A DNA stretch of 39,258 nucleotides, from assembly GCA_041161065.1 (NCBI GenBank), contig JBEAVE010000021.1:1-39258 (forward strand), written 5' to 3'. Shown piece after piece: positions 1 through 8,146 of the stretch (positions are counted from its first letter, which is position 1; the number at the start of each line of letters is the position of its first letter). This DNA is from DYRG01 sp041161065 (GTDB lineage: Bacteria > Pseudomonadota > Gammaproteobacteria > Beggiatoales > Beggiatoaceae). Below the pieces are notes generated by a model. The model was not told the origin of the DNA, did no database searches, and worked only from the letters and a program-made list of their open reading frames with translations. Position numbers and translations under genes: made by a program.

Positions 1-115
1 AGAAAGACTTTAGCTTTTTCAAAGAAACTTATCAATCATATCGGAGCGATTCTTAGTTTTATCGATGCGTACCTTACCGTTCTCTAAATATATCTTATCA
101 CTATATTTTGCACCA
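1..115 (-). other. Unassigned sequence after the reverse transcriptase stop
   Basis: Nothing reverse-transcriptase-like can be read here in any frame, and the YxDD catalytic box expected just after the PQG box is missing. A second minus frame is open from about 210 to 19 and ends in a plausible-looking charged C-terminus (KIYLENGKVRIDKTKNRSDM). It could be the 3' remnant of another gene joined to the RT fragment. I do not recognise it. Confidence 0.3.
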
Positions 116-724
116 CTACCACAAATTACATAAAAAAGGTGATAAGACCATTCCTTGCGGCAATCCTTTTCCTTTACCACTTGGACGAAAATTATCTGGC
201 ATGGTTTCAATACCTGCTCGAATGATATTTACCAGTTCTTTATCATTACAAAGTTTTTGTAGGTTCTTTAAAGCGGATTCGTAAGGAATATTATCAAAAC
301 AGCCTTCAATATCGGCGTCGCCTAACCACACATACCCTTTGCGAACCCATTCTCGAACTTTTGCTAATGCCATATCGGGCGTACATTGAGGACGATAACC
401 AAAACTTGATTCATGAAAAATGGCTTCTCCTAAAGGTTCTATTACAGTTAAAATCGCCCGTTGCACTAAACGATCTCGCACTGTTGAACTACAAATCAAA
501 CGCTTTTTTCCATCAGCTTTATCGACTTCAAAACAATTCATCTTTTCAGGCTGATATTTGCCGGTTAAAATTTGCTCAGAAAGCTGCCCAATATGCTTAA
601 TTAAGTTATGCTGCATTTCTTCAACAGATAATTTGTGATACCACAATCCACGCTCATTTTTGAAATACCGCCACGCATGGTTTAATACCGCTGGAGAAAC
701 CGCTTTTTCTAAGTATTGTCCCAT
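116..724 (-). pseudogene. Truncated reverse transcriptase of the group II intron/CRISPR-associated type
   Basis: The 202-residue product carries the N-terminal half of an RT. It has a box 1-2 region (KKRLICSSTVRDRLVQRAI, about residues 73-91), SFGYRP (107-112), the box 3 motif DADIEGCFD with the first catalytic Asp near 138, and box 4 GLPQGMVLSPFL (188-199). Translation stops at LW, just before the YADD box 5 that supplies two catalytic aspartates, so the product cannot be an active polymerase. Full-length relatives run well past this point and in CRISPR loci are often fused to Cas1. The start is well supported by an AAGGAG ribosome binding site. It lies 15 bases downstream of a Cas6-like gene, which suggests a CRISPR type III adaptation RT rather than a mobile intron. 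A Cas1 gene could lie beyond the window edge. Confidence 0.8.
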
Positions 725-739
725 TAGAAATCTCCTTCT

Positions 740-1711
740 TTAAGTGCTTAATCGCACGACTCCGAAGCCTTGAGCGCGTTTTTGCCCGCCGCCCGCTTGG
801 CTTAACGCGATTAAATACGGCAACGCGGGTTTTAAATCGCCGCCCAATTGCGCGTATCCCATTAAGCCTTGTAAGGGATAACAATGCTGATTGCGACGCG
901 ATTGACGTTCGCCCCAGTCGATTTGGTGGAGTTCCGCCTCGACGATTTGCAAGCCGTCCGCCGCCGCACGAGCCGCATCTCGCCACTCACACGCCCGCCG
1001 ATGCCACGTCGGTTGATCAACGGGCAACTGACGATCCTCAATGTCCCACGCCGCCCATTCGTATCCCAGATTCGCCAAAATATCCCGCAGCGGCAATTCA
1101 TCTTCGTACACCGAATAATATCGCCGACGATAACTATCCGATCCGTCGCGTTTCGCAAACCACAACGGCGTTAAAAAATGTATTTTAATTCTTTCTAAAT
1201 CAACATAATACGCAAGCTGATCTTTGATGGTTAAAACCAACCCGCTTTGATAATCCACCACTTTAAAAGGGATATTTTTGTCTTCGCAACGTAATCCAAT
1301 TTTTCCCATTTTATCAATAATATCAAGAACATGGCTTTGGGCGGCGATCGCGTGTCGTCCCCATAAAGTGACTTCTAAATCAAAGGTTTGCGTGGGTTCG
1401 TGCGGTTGCGCAAAAGTCGGCGAGAATAAAAAAATCGGGCGCGCAAAATCTCGACGATGAATCTCCGAAAAAGGCTTGTATAACCAATGGGTTAGGCAAT
1501 TCACCCCGTTTTGACATTTCGGTTCAGTTTGGGTTTTATGGCGTTCACAAAACCGCGCTTCAATCGCACATTTTTCCCACACCGTTCGCCCAAACGCCCC
1601 CGCTAAACGTAATTGCGCGTCGTGTTTTTCAAAAGTAACGGATTGATTCAATTCATATTTTAAAATTAATCGCTGCGTTGGTAAATGAAGTGGATCATCG
1701 TAAGTTATCAT
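740..1711 (-). CDS. cas6: Cas6-like CRISPR RNA-processing endoribonuclease (RAMP)
   Basis: The 323-residue protein has the layout of the CRISPR Cas6 RAMP family that cuts pre-crRNA at the repeat. There is an N-terminal segment LRLAGAFGRTVWEKC followed by a cysteine cluster (C-x-n-C-x-n-C up to NCLTHW, about residues 48-75). A central beta-rich ferredoxin-like part follows (FDLEVTLWGRHA, about 109-120). The C-terminus carries a glycine-rich RAMP loop, GGGQKRAQGFGVVRL. Those features are visible; the enzymatic role is inferred from the family. The RT fragment follows directly, matching known Cas6/RT/Cas1 operons of type III systems. No CRISPR array and no effector genes are in the window, so the locus may be orphaned or continue to the left. 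The stretch from about 870 to 1080 looks richer in GC than its surroundings. The ribosome binding site is weak. Confidence 0.7.
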   Translation of the reverse strand: MITYDDPLHLPTQRLILKYELNQSVTFEKHDAQLRLAGAFGRTVWEKCAIEARFCERHKTQTEPKCQNGVNCLTHWLYKPFSEIHRRDFARPIFLFSPTFAQPHEPTQTFDLEVTLWGRHAIAAQSHVLDIIDKMGKIGLRCEDKNIPFKVVDYQSGLVLTIKDQLAYYVDLERIKIHFLTPLWFAKRDGSDSYRRRYYSVYEDELPLRDILANLGYEWAAWDIEDRQLPVDQPTWHRRACEWRDAARAAADGLQIVEAELHQIDWGERQSRRNQHCYPLQGLMGYAQLGGDLKPALPYLIALSQAGGGQKRAQGFGVVRLST

Positions 1712-1838
1712 GCTTTATTTTCTGGGTGGTGTTCAAAAGAAAGAGATAATTTTACATGATTTGTATGTATTTTCAGCAAATTATAGATTTTTAAGTCGCC
1801 TCTTAATTTGATCACTACCACGCCTATGAAACGGTGAA

Positions 1839-1869
1839 AGGCTACCAATCCTTGAAGGACGGGTAGCCT
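1839..1869. repeat. Hairpin-forming inverted repeat between cas6-like gene and exported protein gene
   Basis: AGGCTACC (1839-1846) pairs perfectly with GGTAGCCT (1862-1869). The loop is itself partly palindromic (TCC..GGA). It lies about 70 bases past the stop of the minus-strand gene ending at 1941, so it may serve as its terminator, although no long T tract follows on that strand. It could also be a lone CRISPR-type or REP-type repeat; only one copy is visible. Confidence 0.45.
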
Positions 1870-1940
1870 TACGTCTCGGTTTTTCCATTCACTCGTTTAT
1901 AGGTCTCGCGCTATCATGAGAATGATAATGCGGCGGGTGG

Positions 1941-4241
1941 TTATTGGCGAGTGACGTTGTCGTAGTCCCAAGGTAGAACGGCGGAAAGTGAGCCATTGTT
2001 GCCTACTCCTAAACGGGAGTGCCCACGCAGATCATACGTCACATTGCCACTCGCCGCCCAGAGGGGAAACATCTTACCCTGACCACCATACTCAACTAAC
2101 CAGCCCCCATTAGCAGCAGAGTCACCAAGATATTCTTCGGTTTTTTGATGGTAGCGAGCAACGATACTGCTTAACTCACTAAGTGTTCCGGGTTCAGATG
2201 AGGGGTCATTGATGCGCTCATTGAGAAAGGCTCGGAAAATACTGCGAGTCACTTTAAGATCGGGTTGCATTTGGGCGAGTTCTGACTTCAACGCATCTCT
2301 TTTAGGGCTGTTGTCCTTGACACCGCGGACAGGAACACCAAACCACTTTTTAGAAGTGCCATAGTGCAAGTCACTCAGCACACCACTGGCATCTTTCGAC
2401 CACGTGGACAGAGTGGCGTGAGTTAAGCCCACTTTCGCCGTGTAATTAGCGTAAAACTGATCGCGAATCTCGTAAAAACTCTTATCAACGATGAAACTAC
2501 TTTGTCTGTAATCAAATCCACTCGAAATGAATATTAAGCTGACGTTAAATCCTTTTTCCCGAAGTGAGGCAAGGAGATACCTTTTGTCCTCGAGGTTTAA
2601 TGCTTTCAGGGTACAGAGTGTTTTCTCAATCATGCCACATCGTGAACCAGAGCCGTGAACCGGGTCCATCACAAAAATAACCAAGTCTTTCGGTGTTCCA
2701 TTAGGCATTTTCCCCTCGATACCGGGAAGAAAGTCGTTAAGTTTGCTGAGAAAGTAAGGTACAAAAAAAGCCGCCCCTCGACTAAACCCGCCGACCATCA
2801 AGTGCTGTGAATTCTTGACAGCCTCTTGTTTATCGTTCAATACGCTGGCGATATAGTCATTAATTCTCCCTAAAAATACTGGATTAATGCCTACAGCATT
2901 GCTATTAACGAACTTCATTCCACTATCGTTAGGCGAAACTCCCCACCCATTGAAAGCAGTGTATTGGCTTTTCTCTAATCTTGAAAACAAATGCGCAGTA
3001 TCTGACAACTCTTCGCTAGAACCGTTAAACCAGAGTATGTGTTTTCTTCCCTCGACTGCCACTCTACGCAAGGCTCTGCGGGCGGCGTTCGCGGCGGTTT
3101 GACCACCCACAGAAATGCTAATAATGCCCGGGGGTGAAGTTTCTATCCCATCACTGACTGTAAATGTCAGCTCGTCATATCCTGAGAAACCGGTGTTGGC
3201 TTCATAAGTTAATTTATTGCCTTCAAGCCGCGCCGTCCCGTTTTTCGGTTGTTCAGTAATCTGGTAAGTCAGCGTGCTACTATCTCTATCCTGAGCATCT
3301 AACTCTAATTCTCCCCTTGTTTGACCAGTAGGTATAATCAAATCCTTTGAAAACGTAATGGGATTACCGTTGGCTATTTTTGCAAAGATCGCTTCCAGTT
3401 TTGCTAGGCTATCAACATCTTCCGCAGTTAGCGTGTCGAGCATTCCATAAAAATCCTCGACCATATCGGCGGTTACGTTTTTCAAACCGGCACTAATGAA
3501 ATCTTGTTGCGTTGGTAAAGGGTTCTTGATGTCTTTGGCAAAAGCGACAATCTTCGCCAGCGCAGCCGCCGGATCGAGAATCTCAACGTGGGCATTAGGA
3601 TCGGGGCGATCTTCAAGGATATATTGAGGAATTGTTTCATTCATCGCAGCGACTAGGTCGGGTTTTTGAACCGGCACATAGTCAATCAATTCAAAGCGAT
3701 AGCGACTTGGATCAGTCAGGCGCATATTGACCGCATACCAGTCTTTGCCGACCCGAACCGCAGGAATATTCAGTATGCCGGTTGCGGGATCAAAGTTGGC
3801 ATTAGCCTGACCCACTGCCGTTACGGCTTGCAACGTGTTGAAATCCAGCTCGAAAGTCATGGGATTCATGCCTGACAACAAGCTAAGACTCACATAATAG
3901 GTATTGGACGCACTGACTTTAGTTTCTGGCAAATGGACTTTGTTGCCATCAAAGTACGCGAAAAAGTCGTCTGGGACATTAGAAGTGGCAGTATCGCTGG
4001 GTGGTTCTTTTTGAAAGCAGACCAAAGCGTTGCTAAACGTTCCGCAAGTGCCTTCAACGACCCCGTAGTCTGGCACTTGAACTCGACAGGCGTTTCCTAT
4101 CGTCAAGCCGCTACAGGCACTGATCGCTTCCGGTGGAGGGGTTTCTTCTAGGGAGGTGGTTTGCGCAATCTCGGCGGAATGCACTGCGCTGGACATAAAC
4201 AGCATGGCTGCTATGCTGAGGCGATTGTATTGAAATATCAC
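1941..4241 (-). CDS. Exported cadherin-like domain protein with C-terminal GFSRGA hydrolase-like domain
   Basis: This 766-residue protein starts at a GTG preceded by AAAGGA and has a Sec signal peptide (residues 1-23, cleavage likely after VHSA). Residues about 40-80 contain several cysteines (likely a disulfide-bonded module). About 98-188 form a beta-rich domain. About 295-378 match a tandem-95/cadherin-like fold (TYEANTGFSGYDELTFTVSD). From about 398 there is an alpha/beta-hydrolase-like region: HILWFNG strand, nucleophile-elbow motif GGFSRGAAFF (Ser487) and VIFVMDPVHG (Asp526, His529). Candidate catalytic histidines are H529 and H608. GFSRGA is the elbow typical of DUF2235/T6SS Tle1-like phospholipases, but overall family membership cannot be settled by eye. 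A lipase or esterase acting outside the cytoplasm is inference. It has its own sigma-70-like promoter and appears monocistronic. Confidence 0.7.
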   Translation of the reverse strand: MIFQYNRLSIAAMLFMSSAVHSAEIAQTTSLEETPPPEAISACSGLTIGNACRVQVPDYGVVEGTCGTFSNALVCFQKEPPSDTATSNVPDDFFAYFDGNKVHLPETKVSASNTYYVSLSLLSGMNPMTFELDFNTLQAVTAVGQANANFDPATGILNIPAVRVGKDWYAVNMRLTDPSRYRFELIDYVPVQKPDLVAAMNETIPQYILEDRPDPNAHVEILDPAAALAKIVAFAKDIKNPLPTQQDFISAGLKNVTADMVEDFYGMLDTLTAEDVDSLAKLEAIFAKIANGNPITFSKDLIIPTGQTRGELELDAQDRDSSTLTYQITEQPKNGTARLEGNKLTYEANTGFSGYDELTFTVSDGIETSPPGIISISVGGQTAANAARRALRRVAVEGRKHILWFNGSSEELSDTAHLFSRLEKSQYTAFNGWGVSPNDSGMKFVNSNAVGINPVFLGRINDYIASVLNDKQEAVKNSQHLMVGGFSRGAAFFVPYFLSKLNDFLPGIEGKMPNGTPKDLVIFVMDPVHGSGSRCGMIEKTLCTLKALNLEDKRYLLASLREKGFNVSLIFISSGFDYRQSSFIVDKSFYEIRDQFYANYTAKVGLTHATLSTWSKDASGVLSDLHYGTSKKWFGVPVRGVKDNSPKRDALKSELAQMQPDLKVTRSIFRAFLNERINDPSSEPGTLSELSSIVARYHQKTEEYLGDSAANGGWLVEYGGQGKMFPLWAASGNVTYDLRGHSRLGVGNNGSLSAVLPWDYDNVTRQ

Positions 4242-4342
4242 GCGGTTTCCTTTCGGGGTGTCATGCTAATTGCCCCTTGTAGAGGGTTTGTGTTGAAAGT
4301 GAGCTGCAAATTCACAGCTAAGGATTGGAAATAAAGCCCGCG

Positions 4343-4371
4343 AGGATAGTCCCGTCCCGAAGAACTGTCAA
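4343..4371 (-). promoter_or_regulatory. Sigma-70-type promoter of the exported hydrolase-like gene
   Basis: On the minus strand TTGACA (4371-4366) and TATCCT (4348-4343) are separated by exactly 17 bases. Transcription would start near 4336, giving a leader of about 95 bases before the GTG at 4241. The -35 matches consensus fully and the -10 in four of six positions. Confidence 0.6.
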
Positions 4372-4429
4372 GCGGAGAATCCATCTTCTTGAAATATAAA
4401 AACTATTATTCGCTCAACGCACCGTTGCC

Positions 4430-4465
4430 CAAAAAAAAAGACAAATGCCGTTTTGAGCAACATTT
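4430..4465 (-). terminator. Rho-independent terminator of the hydrogenase operon
   Basis: On the minus strand AAATGTTG (4465-4458) pairs with CGGCATTT (4450-4443), allowing two G-U pairs around a 7-base loop. A run of nine T (4439-4431) follows. It lies 23 bases after the hynL stop. Confidence 0.65.
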
Positions 4466-4487
4466 ATCTTTTGAAAGGTAAGTGGTT

Positions 4488-6215
4488 TTAGCAAACTTTG
4501 ATTTCTATCGCGTCGCCGTTTTCGGTGTCGGTCAAATGAACGGCGCAAGCAATGCACGGATCAAAACTGTGAATAGTTCTAAGAATTTCAATGGGTTGTT
4601 TAGTGTCGTGCAATTGATGACCCGCCAATGCCATTTCGTACGCGCCGGCTTGATTTTGCGCGTCACGCGGTCCTGCATTCCAAGTACTTGGCACAACTGC
4701 TTGATAATTCGCAATTTTTCCGTTCTCAATCACAATCCAATGCGCCAATCCCCCACGCGGAGCTTCCATAAAACCTGCACCCTGCGCTCGATGTGCCCAA
4801 CTGCTCGGATTCCACAACGTTTCATTAAAGGTTTTTGTATCGCCTTTCTTTATGTTTCCAACCAACTGATCAAACCAACCTTGCATTGCATCAGAAAGGA
4901 TTTTTGTTTCCAATGTTCTCGCGGCAGTTCTTCCCAATGTTGAAAACAAACTTTCTATCGGTAATTCTAATTTCTTCAATGTCGAATCAACTAATTCAAT
5001 TGCTTGTGGATTCTTTGTCGCGTACAACATGAGCATTCTCGCCAACGGTCCTACCTCAACGGCTTTACCTTTCCAACGCGGAGCTTTCATCCAAGAATAA
5101 TCTTTTTCTACCTCGAGTTGTTTATAAGGCGGTTGCGGTCCCGTGTAATTGAAAGTGGTTTCACCTTTGTAAGGGTGCAATCCTTTCTCTTTTCCTACGC
5201 TGTAATCATACCAAGAATGCGCGACTTGCTCTTGAATTTGCTCTGGATCATGCAAATCAAGTTGCTCGATTTTTGACAAATCCCGATTTAAGATCACGCC
5301 GCGAGGAAATAGAAATGAATCTACCTCGTTAATTGTTTTAGAGGGGAAATCCCCATACGTCATGAAATTTCCTAACCCTTCACCATGTCCTACTTTCGCC
5401 CAATCTTTATAGAAACTTGCAATCGCTAAAGTATCTGGGACATACACTTGTTCTACAAATTCTTTCATTTTATGAATCACGTCTTGCACTTGCGCTAAAC
5501 GTTTCATATTTAAGGCAGAATCGGAGTTCAAATCAATCGGACAAGCAACCCCACCCACTAAGAAATTCGGGTGCGGATTCTTACCCCCAAAAATCGCGTG
5601 CAAAGCCACCACATCGCGTTGCCAACTTAACGCTTCCAAATAATGAGAAACCGCCATTAAACTGGCTTCTGGCGGCAATTTATAAGCGGGGTGTCCCCAA
5701 TAGGCATTTGAAAAGATACCTAATTGACCTTGTTCCACAAAAGTTTTGAGTTTCTTTTGCATATCGGAGAAATAGCCCGGGGAGGATTTCGACCAACTAC
5801 TTATTGATTGCGCCAAATCGGAAGTTGCTTTAGGATTTGCTTGCAACGCAGAAACCACATCGACCCAATCCAAAGCGTGCAAATGGTAGAAATGCATCAC
5901 ATGATCATGAATGTATTGTGCCCCACTCATTAAATTTCTAATCAATTGTGCATTGGGTGGAATAGGGTATTTTAGAGCATCTTCAACCGCTCGAATTGAC
6001 GCTAAACCATGCACCAAAGTACAAACCCCACAAATCCGCTGCGCAAATGCCCACGCATCACGCGGATCACGTCCAATTAAAATGTTTTCAATACCTCGAA
6101 CCATTGTGCCAGAAGAATAGGCTTGAGAAATGGTATTTCCTTCCAAAGTTGCTTCAATTCGCAAATGCCCTTCAATGCGGGTAATTGGATCAACGACAAT
6201 ACGTTCAGTTGCCAT
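4488..6215 (-). CDS. hynL: [NiFe]-hydrogenase large subunit, Isp-type (group 1e)
   Basis: The 575-residue large subunit holds the NiFe active site. The L1 motif RICGVC is at residues 60-65 and the L2 motif DPCIACAVH at 552-560, giving the four cysteine ligands. The 15-residue tail after His560 (LTDTENGDAIEIKVC) is the usual extension removed by a dedicated maturation endopeptidase once nickel is inserted. The gene is last in hupH-like/hynS/isp1/isp2/hynL, three bases after the isp2 stop and behind a GGGAGA ribosome binding site. The split of the small and large subunit genes by isp1-isp2 is the hallmark of the Thiocapsa HynSL type, an enzyme of the outer face of the membrane that exchanges electrons between H2 and the quinone or sulfur pool. 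The maturation endopeptidase is not in the window. Confidence 0.95.
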   Translation of the reverse strand: MATERIVVDPITRIEGHLRIEATLEGNTISQAYSSGTMVRGIENILIGRDPRDAWAFAQRICGVCTLVHGLASIRAVEDALKYPIPPNAQLIRNLMSGAQYIHDHVMHFYHLHALDWVDVVSALQANPKATSDLAQSISSWSKSSPGYFSDMQKKLKTFVEQGQLGIFSNAYWGHPAYKLPPEASLMAVSHYLEALSWQRDVVALHAIFGGKNPHPNFLVGGVACPIDLNSDSALNMKRLAQVQDVIHKMKEFVEQVYVPDTLAIASFYKDWAKVGHGEGLGNFMTYGDFPSKTINEVDSFLFPRGVILNRDLSKIEQLDLHDPEQIQEQVAHSWYDYSVGKEKGLHPYKGETTFNYTGPQPPYKQLEVEKDYSWMKAPRWKGKAVEVGPLARMLMLYATKNPQAIELVDSTLKKLELPIESLFSTLGRTAARTLETKILSDAMQGWFDQLVGNIKKGDTKTFNETLWNPSSWAHRAQGAGFMEAPRGGLAHWIVIENGKIANYQAVVPSTWNAGPRDAQNQAGAYEMALAGHQLHDTKQPIEILRTIHSFDPCIACAVHLTDTENGDAIEIKVC

Positions 6216-6218
6216 AAC

Positions 6219-7487
6219 TTATTCTCCCTTTTCTACTAAATGTTCAGCAATCATTTCGGTTAAACCCACCACTGGCAAATCTATTTGATATTCTTCTAGC
6301 CCTTCTTCTAATTGAATGCGGCAATTTGCACAAGCGGTAACTAACGTATCGACTTTGAGTTCTTTTAATTGATTTGCTTTGCGGCTAAAAACCTTTATTT
6401 TAATCTCATGGGCTTCTTCATTTGCACTCACGCCACCGCCCGCGCCACAACACCAATTCATTTTACCGTGATCGTTCATTTCCACAAAGTTATTTGAAAC
6501 CATATTTAACAAGTTTCTCGGTTCTTTGATAACCCCGCCGCGTCGAGCAATTTGACACGGATCATGAAAGGTCATTTTAGCGGTTTCAAACCCTTCTGTT
6601 TTGAGCAAACCCGATTGGCGAAAACTCTCTAAAACTTCCAAAATATGGCGGACTTTGAAACCCAGTTTTCTACCCATCAAATTAGGCGCGTCCCAACGAA
6701 TCGCCGTATAAGCATGACCACATTCTGGACTAATCACCGTTTTTACTTGCAAACGCTCGGCTGCATTCACAATTCTACTAACCAGTTCTTTGGCAATATC
6801 AGAAACCCCAATTTGAATCCCTGAATTAGTCGCTTCAAATGCGTCAGAAGCTAATGTCCATGTTTTACCCGCTTGTTTGAAAATTTTAGCAACTGCTTGC
6901 AAATATTCTGGGTAATTCATGATTTCCATCGATGAAAGCAAAATCAAATATTCTGCACCGACTTGATCAAATGGAATATCTAACCCTGTTTCTTTCGCCG
7001 CTTTCTTTGCTTGTGCTTGTAAGGCTGGCAAACGCACACCCATCGGACTTCCTATCGTAATAGATCGAGTGCTTGCGCCAATCAAATCCTTTGGTGCGTG
7101 ACCACTTGCCGCCATACCTTCGCGGGTTTTTCTAATCATATAAGCCAAATCATTTCCAACCGGACAAACCATTGAACAACGCCCGCATAATGTACAGGTA
7201 TTGTAAAGAAGTTCTTTCCATTCTTCTAATTCTTCGTCGGTGATTTGTTTGCTTAAACCCAAAACTTTTTTCAAACGACCCATTAACGTGTATTCTTGTT
7301 TCCAGAAACGACGCAAAGGTTCTAATTTATGAATGGGTGTGTATTGAGGATTTCCGGTTTCTGTGTAAAACAAACAGGCATCGGCACACATTCCACAATG
7401 CACACAACTGCTAAAGAACGAAGCAATGGGTGCGTCGAGTTGTTCTGCAAAGGCGTTCAAACCTTTTTGTAATGTTGGACTGCTCAT
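6219..7487 (-). CDS. isp2: Isp2, HdrD/DsrK-like iron-sulfur electron-transfer subunit
   Basis: The 422-residue soluble protein has two [4Fe-4S] ferredoxin motifs, CVHCGMCADAC (about residues 28-38) and CTLCGRCSMVC (about 96-106). In its C-terminal half are two CCG-type cysteine modules: SPECGHAY with FHDPCQIARRGG, and WCCGAGGG with CANCRIQLE. This is the architecture of heterodisulfide reductase subunit D and DsrK/HmeD. In Isp-type hydrogenases this protein and Isp1 link the catalytic dimer to membrane electron carriers. It faces the cytoplasm because it has no signal peptide. Its start overlaps the isp1 stop by four bases (ATGA), indicating translational coupling. The exact redox partner is not shown by the sequence. 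Confidence 0.92.
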   Translation of the reverse strand: MSSPTLQKGLNAFAEQLDAPIASFFSSCVHCGMCADACLFYTETGNPQYTPIHKLEPLRRFWKQEYTLMGRLKKVLGLSKQITDEELEEWKELLYNTCTLCGRCSMVCPVGNDLAYMIRKTREGMAASGHAPKDLIGASTRSITIGSPMGVRLPALQAQAKKAAKETGLDIPFDQVGAEYLILLSSMEIMNYPEYLQAVAKIFKQAGKTWTLASDAFEATNSGIQIGVSDIAKELVSRIVNAAERLQVKTVISPECGHAYTAIRWDAPNLMGRKLGFKVRHILEVLESFRQSGLLKTEGFETAKMTFHDPCQIARRGGVIKEPRNLLNMVSNNFVEMNDHGKMNWCCGAGGGVSANEEAHEIKIKVFSRKANQLKELKVDTLVTACANCRIQLEEGLEEYQIDLPVVGLTEMIAEHLVEKGE

Positions 7488-8146
7488 GCTTGTACTCCTT
7501 TTCTACCCGCAATTGCTCCTCCATAAAACCGAGAAACAAAAACAGTAAAAGTGTGCATTAATTTAGTGAACGGCAACATAATCATTAAGAGCTCTGCGCT
7601 TAAAATATGAAAGGCTAATAACCAAGTATAATCAAAGAACAAATGGTGATAGGTCAAATAGCCGGTTAAGAGAGGAATAAACGTTAAAATCCACGCAATA
7701 TAATCACCCGCATCAGAAATGTATTTTAAGACGGGATTGGTTAAACGATGCCAAAGCAATCCTAACATTGCAATGAGACTTAAAACGGTAAGAAAATCGA
7801 CCAATGGGGTGGGCAATCCTTTCCAACCAAAACCCAACGAGGCTTTCATTAATTCAATGTGCGGGACAAATAAAAATAACGCGACTAACAAACCGACATG
7901 AAATACATAGCCAGCAATGACAATGAAATAGGAACGTTGAAAGGTGTTGTTATCTTGAGGGAGAAAGCGTCGGGCGATAGTTTTGAAACCGCCGCGTACG
8001 GCACAACCTTTAGGTTCTGACAAATCCTTTTTTCTTCCCAACATAAAGATTTCAAATAAGCGCACCGTGACACCGATAATGAAAACCGACGAGGCGATTA
8101 AGAAACCCGTTTCTCGCACCCAAATGAGAAAGTCAGCCGCGTTCAT
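7484..8146 (-). CDS. isp1: Isp1, NarI-like b-type cytochrome membrane subunit
   Basis: The 220-residue protein has about five hydrophobic helices (around residues 15-35, 72-95, 112-132, 146-166, 174-196). Helix-associated histidines suited to bind b-type heme occur in GYVFHVG, LLWHRL, TYHHLFF and LAFHIL. This is the respiratory nitrate reductase gamma (NarI) fold seen in DsrM/HmeC and Isp1. It would carry electrons across the membrane between periplasmic HynSL and cytoplasmic Isp2, or to quinone. Start and stop both overlap neighbouring genes by four bases (ATGA), so the three middle genes are translated as a coupled unit. Confidence 0.9.
   Translation of the reverse strand: MNAADFLIWVRETGFLIASSVFIIGVTVRLFEIFMLGRKKDLSEPKGCAVRGGFKTIARRFLPQDNNTFQRSYFIVIAGYVFHVGLLVALFLFVPHIELMKASLGFGWKGLPTPLVDFLTVLSLIAMLGLLWHRLTNPVLKYISDAGDYIAWILTFIPLLTGYLTYHHLFFDYTWLLAFHILSAELLMIMLPFTKLMHTFTVFVSRFYGGAIAGRKGVQA

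Noticed and set aside
1712..1940. A CRISPR array next to the Cas6-like gene
   Set aside because: Only one palindromic sequence is present, with no regularly spaced repeats.
4242..4440. Possible riboswitch in the leader of the exported protein gene
   Set aside because: The leader contains some structure but none of the conserved core blocks of c-di-GMP or other riboswitches that I know; only the promoter is supported.
4482..4943. A 153-codon plus-strand open frame opposite hynL
   Set aside because: It is antisense to the hydrogenase large subunit with no recognisable motifs.
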